From assembly GCF_014212495.1 (NCBI RefSeq), contig NZ_JACKZC010000005.1, positions 309,732 to 373,731 on the forward strand: 64,000 bases of DNA. The letters run 5' to 3'. How positions within the stretch are numbered: the stretch's first letter is position 1; each line of letters opens with the position of its first letter. The notes beneath the pieces are model-generated. The model was not told the origin of the DNA and ran no database searches. It saw only the letters and a list, made by a program, of their open reading frames with translations. Shown piece after piece: positions 60,920-64,000 of this stretch. The DNA is from Pontibacter sp. Tf4. Its GTDB lineage: Bacteria > Bacteroidota > Bacteroidia > Cytophagales > Hymenobacteraceae. Position numbers and translations under genes: made by a program.

Positions 60920-62104
60920 ATGGAATTTACTACCCTTACAAATAAGAAGATAACTATAAAGCTGGTCAGCAACTCTGCCGAGTTAGCACAGGCAGTTGCC
61001 GACCTGCAACAATACCAGGAACTGGCACTGGACCTCGAGTTCGACCAGAACCGCTATACCTATGGTTTTAACTTATGCCTGGTGCAGGTTACTGCCGGCA
61101 ACGGGCTCTGCTATATAATTGATCCGTTCGGCATCGAAGACCTGCAGCTATTTTTTAACTTATTGCAGGATGCCGCTATAACCAAGATTATACACCACGC
61201 CAATAACGATATCCTGTTACTCGATAAAATGGGCTGTCGTATCAAAAACGTGCTGGATACGGACGTAGCCGCTAAAATCCTGAACTATGAGCGGTCGTCG
61301 CTGGCTACAGTCCTTAAAGAGGAGTTTAACATAGAGATCGATAAATCGCAGCAATCCAGTAACTGGAACAAGCGCCCGCTTACCGAACAGCAGCTGCAAT
61401 ATGCTGCTATCGATGTGGTGTACCTGCACCAGGTAAAAGCTAAGCTCGTAGAGGAGATTACACGCAGTGGCCGCCTGCACTGGCTCGAAGAAGAAGATAG
61501 CCTGCTGGAGAATTTACGGTATACTGAATCTGAGAACCCGCACCTGCGCTTACGTAATGCTTCCCGCCTCACCTACTATAGCCAGTATATCCTGAAGGCG
61601 TTGTACCAGTTCCGGGAAGCGTTGGGCAAAAGCATGAACAAGCCTGCACCTTTCGTCATTCCAAACGATGCGTTAGTAGAGCTGGCCACCGACCCGGACA
61701 TAGATATCCACGAGTGGCTGAACCATACCCGGGGCATACATGGCCGCTTAAAGAGCCCGGTAAACGAGCAAAAGCTGATCTCAGCCATAAACAAGGCCAA
61801 AAAAGACGCCGCAGCCAATAACATCTCCTCCGACTACCCTGTTAATCAATTCAGGAGGCCTTTCCGTACTGCCGAAACCGAAAAGCGCAAAGAAGAGCTT
61901 ACGCAGGTACAGACTGAAATTGTGAAAACATACGGAGAGTTTGCCGGCCGACTGATCATTAACCAAAGTCTGATTAACGACTATAGTTATACAGGTCAGC
62001 TACGTTGCACTAAAATATATGCCACCCAGATCGTACTGGAAGTAGCAGACAAGCTGGACATTAATTTACCACCTCCTACTATAGCTGCGCAGCAGAAGGA
62101 GTAA
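60920..62104 (+). CDS. rnd: Ribonuclease D
   Basis: 394 residues. DEDDy exonuclease with D38/E40 (ALDLEFDQN), IIHHANNDILLL (Asp), and the Tyr-Asp block QLQYAAIDVVYLHQVKAKL. An HRDC-type helical C-terminal part follows (LYQFREALGKSMNKPAPFVI). It trims 3' ends of tRNA and other small RNAs. The C-terminus after residue 300 is long and charged. A normal start ATG and gap of 35 bp to aspA. Confidence 0.9.
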   Translation: MEFTTLTNKKITIKLVSNSAELAQAVADLQQYQELALDLEFDQNRYTYGFNLCLVQVTAGNGLCYIIDPFGIEDLQLFFNLLQDAAITKIIHHANNDILLLDKMGCRIKNVLDTDVAAKILNYERSSLATVLKEEFNIEIDKSQQSSNWNKRPLTEQQLQYAAIDVVYLHQVKAKLVEEITRSGRLHWLEEEDSLLENLRYTESENPHLRLRNASRLTYYSQYILKALYQFREALGKSMNKPAPFVIPNDALVELATDPDIDIHEWLNHTRGIHGRLKSPVNEQKLISAINKAKKDAAANNISSDYPVNQFRRPFRTAETEKRKEELTQVQTEIVKTYGEFAGRLIINQSLINDYSYTGQLRCTKIYATQIVLEVADKLDINLPPPTIAAQQKE

Positions 62105-62139
62105 CAAGATTTAACCGATAAGCTGAATAATTAGATAAT

Positions 62140-63549
62140 ATGAACACCTTCAGAAAAGAACACGATTTTCTTGGCGAAAAAGATATTCCGAATGAAGCAT
62201 ACTATGGGATACAAACCCTGAGAGCACTCGAGAATTTTAATATCACCGGAATTCCTATCTCCAAAGAGCCACTGCTGATACAGGCTTTCGGCTATGTTAA
62301 AAAGGCTGCAGCACTGGCTAACAAGGAATGTGGTGTATTGTCGCCGGAAATTGCAGACGCTATCTGCAAGGCAAGCGATAAACTGATAGCAGGCGAATAC
62401 TTAGATCAGTTTGTAACCGATATGATACAGGGTGGAGCGGGCACTTCTGTAAACATGAACGTAAATGAAGTTATCGCTAACATTGGCTTGGAGTTGATGG
62501 GTTATGCCAAAGGAGACTACGACCACCTGCACCCTAACAACCATGTCAATTTCTCACAGTCTACCAACGATGCTTATCCAACTGCTTTCCGCCTGGCATT
62601 GTATGTTAAGATCGGTGAGCTTATAAAAGCCCTTAATGTTTTACAGGAAGCTTTCCATAACAAAGGCAAAGAGTTTAAGGATGTCCTGAAAATGGGCCGC
62701 ACTCAACTACAGGATGCCGTGCCAATGACTCTTGGAGCCGAATTCAATGGCTTTTCAACAACTATAAGAGAAGACATTCAGCGACTGGAAGAAGTAAGAC
62801 TACTCATCTGTGAAATAAACATGGGTGCAACCGCCATCGGCACTTCCATAAACGCACCGGAGGGTTATCCTGAAATCGTAACCCGTCATTTAAGAGAGCA
62901 GACCGGTATACCTGTTGTTTTAGCGGAAGACCTCATTGAAGCCACCTGCGATACAGGAGCCTATGTACAGGTATCAGGTGTATTAAAACGAACTGCCATC
63001 AAGATATCAAAGATCTGTAATGATCTGCGGTTACTATCATCGGGGCCACGTGCCGGCCTGAATGAGATCAATTTGCCAAGAATGCAGCCCGGCTCTTCTA
63101 TTATGCCAGGTAAAGTAAACCCGGTAATACCAGAAGTAGTTAACCAAACCGCTTACTATGTAGTAGGTGCAGATGTAACTATTACCATGGCCGCGGAAGC
63201 AGGGCAGTTACAGCTAAATGTAATGGAGCCAGTCATAGCATTCAGCTTATTCACATCGCTATCCTATTTACAAAACGCCAGCTATACCTTAGCAGAAAAA
63301 TGTATTGTAGGGATTACCGCTAACGAAGAGATCTGTAAAAACATGGTTATGAACAGCATTGGCATCGTAACCTCACTAAATCCAATCCTGGGTTACGAAA
63401 CTGTTTCATCTATTGCTAAGGAAGCATTGCAGACAGGTAAATCTGTACATCAGATCACGGTATTAGAACGCGAACTGATTGAGCAATCGAAATGGGATGA
63501 GATCTTTTCGATCCAAAACCTTCTATATCCAAAGTTCATAGCCAACTAA
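62140..63549 (+). CDS. aspA: Aspartate ammonia-lyase
   Basis: 469 residues of the fumarase/aspartase superfamily. Substrate loop GSSIMPGKVNPVIPEVVNQT (about 317-336), MGRTQLQDAVPMTLGAEFNG, and QSTNDAYPTAFRLALYVKIG. The N-terminus RKEHDFLGEKDIPNEAYYGI is typical of aspartase. It deaminates aspartate to fumarate. An rnd gene lies 35 bp upstream on the same strand. Confidence 0.94.
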   Translation: MNTFRKEHDFLGEKDIPNEAYYGIQTLRALENFNITGIPISKEPLLIQAFGYVKKAAALANKECGVLSPEIADAICKASDKLIAGEYLDQFVTDMIQGGAGTSVNMNVNEVIANIGLELMGYAKGDYDHLHPNNHVNFSQSTNDAYPTAFRLALYVKIGELIKALNVLQEAFHNKGKEFKDVLKMGRTQLQDAVPMTLGAEFNGFSTTIREDIQRLEEVRLLICEINMGATAIGTSINAPEGYPEIVTRHLREQTGIPVVLAEDLIEATCDTGAYVQVSGVLKRTAIKISKICNDLRLLSSGPRAGLNEINLPRMQPGSSIMPGKVNPVIPEVVNQTAYYVVGADVTITMAAEAGQLQLNVMEPVIAFSLFTSLSYLQNASYTLAEKCIVGITANEEICKNMVMNSIGIVTSLNPILGYETVSSIAKEALQTGKSVHQITVLERELIEQSKWDEIFSIQNLLYPKFIAN

Positions 63550-63560
63550 AGCGATATCCT

Positions 63561-63606
63561 TAAAGCACAAAAGGCAGCCTTCAATTGGCTGCCTTTTGTG
63601 CTTTAA
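63561..63606 (+). terminator. Terminator of aspA
   Basis: AAAGCACAAAAGGCAGCC / GGCTGCCTTTTGTGCTTT, an 18-bp perfect stem with loop TTCAATT. It lies 12 bp after the stop. Confidence 0.9.
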
Positions 63607-63824
63607 AGATTTATCTCAGACTTTTAAGCTATAGTATTAAATGCAATTAAGTATTAATCAGAATAGCTAAAGAATTTGCTAACTATAGTTTCCGCTTTGC
63701 TTGATGCATAAAAGTATAGCGTAAACTATAAAGCGCCACTGCCACAAACTTGCTATGCGCTCATCTAGCAAGGGATCTGCGCAATCCTCATTTATTCCCC
63801 TTTCCTCCTCCCTCCTATGTCTTA
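63607..63824. other. Gap between aspA and the rRNA operon end
   Basis: About 220 bp with no ORF. It contains three CTATAG cores near 63630-63730 and a pyrimidine-rich stretch before the rRNA terminator. Nothing else recognised. Confidence 0.5.
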
Positions 63825-63868
63825 AAACGAGAACACCCCTTGCCTTTTTAAGGGGACAAGGGGTGTTT
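63825..63868 (-). terminator. Terminator of the rRNA operon
   Basis: Minus strand: ACACCCCTTGTCCCCTT / AAGGCAAGGGGTGT-type hairpin followed by TCTCGTTTTAAG. It lies just after the 5S rRNA gene. Confidence 0.8.
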
Positions 63869-63874
63869 TGTTGG

Positions 63875-63985
63875 GGTTGGCGGCCACCTACTCTCCCGGA
63901 TGTGACTCCAGTACCATCGGCGCGTCCGGGCTTAACTTCTCTGTTCGGGATGGGAAGAGGTGCTCACCGGAGCCATAGCCACCAT
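63875..63985 (-). rRNA. rrf: 5S ribosomal RNA
   Basis: Minus-strand 5S with the universal blocks: TCCCATCCCGAACAGAGAAG, then TTAAGCCC, GGCGCCGATGG-like GCGCCGATGGTACTGG, and GGGAGAGTAGG before the closing GGTGGCCGCC. The 5' end TGGTGGC pairs with the 3' end GCCGCCA. Ends are approximate by a few bases. It is the last gene of an rRNA operon whose 23S and 16S genes lie to the right of the window. Confidence 0.9.
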
Positions 63986-64000
63986 TATTTTTCTACGGGC

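Larger units (their letters stand above)
1..64000. repeat. Dispersed palindrome AACTATAGTT / CTATAG, found throughout the window
   Basis: The perfect 10-bp palindrome AACTATAGTT and shorter forms (CTATAGTT, AACTATAG, TTATAGTT) occur in nearly every gene and gap. Exact 10-mers sit, for example, at 1413-1422 and 1587-1596 inside a coding sequence and at 2874-2883, 5215-5224 and 5239-5248 in gaps. By eye I count 9 CTATAG cores in about 740 bp (13305-14040) and 15 in about 840 bp (33061-33900); a random 6-mer is expected about once per 4 kb. At 36963-36988 the motif lies in the loop of a CGGGCAA/TTGCCCG hairpin. The pattern resembles the cyanobacterial HIP1 octamer in its behaviour, not its sequence. 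Function unknown. Confidence 0.9.

Noticed and set aside
1..64000. Prophage, conjugative element or complete insertion sequence
   Set aside because: No integrase, transposase, phage structural or transfer genes are seen; the repeats are all short and non-coding, apart from the S23 ORF.
1..64000. tRNA genes
   Set aside because: I looked for TTCGAATCC/TTCAAATCC-type T-loops on both strands and saw none with an acceptor stem; a covariance search would be decisive.

Overview
The window looks like a chromosomal segment of a Cytophagales bacterium, most likely Pontibacter or a close Hymenobacteraceae relative (phylum Bacteroidota). This is an inference from several signals: two proteins with type IX secretion (T9SS) C-terminal sorting domains, a carboxypeptidase-regulatory-domain TonB receptor, lipoproteins with acidic residues after the lipid cysteine, Bacteroidota promoters (TTG, 18-20 nt, TAnnTTTG), a large subunit of carbamoyl-phosphate synthase that lacks the C-terminal MGS domain, and IVS-type four-helix-bundle and CcmD-like proteins. 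I see no prophage, integrative element, complete insertion sequence, CRISPR array or tRNA.

Layout. 0-8.3 kb: thymidine kinase (cut by the left edge), a ferredoxin, two unknown proteins, NAD salvage genes pncB-pncA, a lone MoxR ATPase, and a coupled GT61 / DUF2520 pair. 8.3-13.3 kb: a minus-strand cytochrome c maturation operon, ccmB-ccmC-ccmD-ccmE-ccmF. 14-24 kb: a phosphate-starvation block, pstS-pstC-pstA-pstB-phoU, an OprP/O-type porin, and a TonB receptor with a lipoprotein. Three transcription units of this block are preceded by GTTA repeats at 11-bp spacing that look like Pho boxes. 24.2-37 kb: a candidate structured RNA, ferredoxin-iscX, a KdsC-like phosphatase, a cold-shock protein, a UbiA prenyltransferase, secreted and lipoprotein genes, purN-purH, and carB facing them. 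37-48.8 kb: mostly accessory or poorly known genes (acyltransferase, DUF3616, phospholipase C-like, PAP2, GNAT, CHRD, an 11-residue repeat protein, S41 peptidase). 48.8-55.3 kb: lpdA, sucB and sucA on the minus strand, with a small S23/IVS-type ORF inserted between sucA and sucB. 55.8-63.6 kb: a WYL-like small protein, a large T9SS cargo protein, an M28 peptidase, a mini-lipoprotein, RNase D and aspartate ammonia-lyase. A minus-strand 5S rRNA with its terminator at the right edge marks the end of an rRNA operon that continues beyond the window.

The most unusual content is non-coding. (1) The 10-bp palindrome AACTATAGTT, or its CTATAG core, recurs throughout genes and gaps in the manner of a highly iterated palindrome. 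(2) Several gaps carry degenerate tandem heptamers, usually as inverted pairs, and one pair brackets the S23 ORF inside the suc cluster. (3) Two intergenic repeat islands (about 13.36-13.98 kb and 32.96-33.93 kb) are mosaics of the same modules in opposite orientation. (4) A 101-bp element at 3.0 kb consists of four small hairpins with matching ends. (5) The Pho-box series links the TonB receptor and its lipoprotein to phosphate acquisition.
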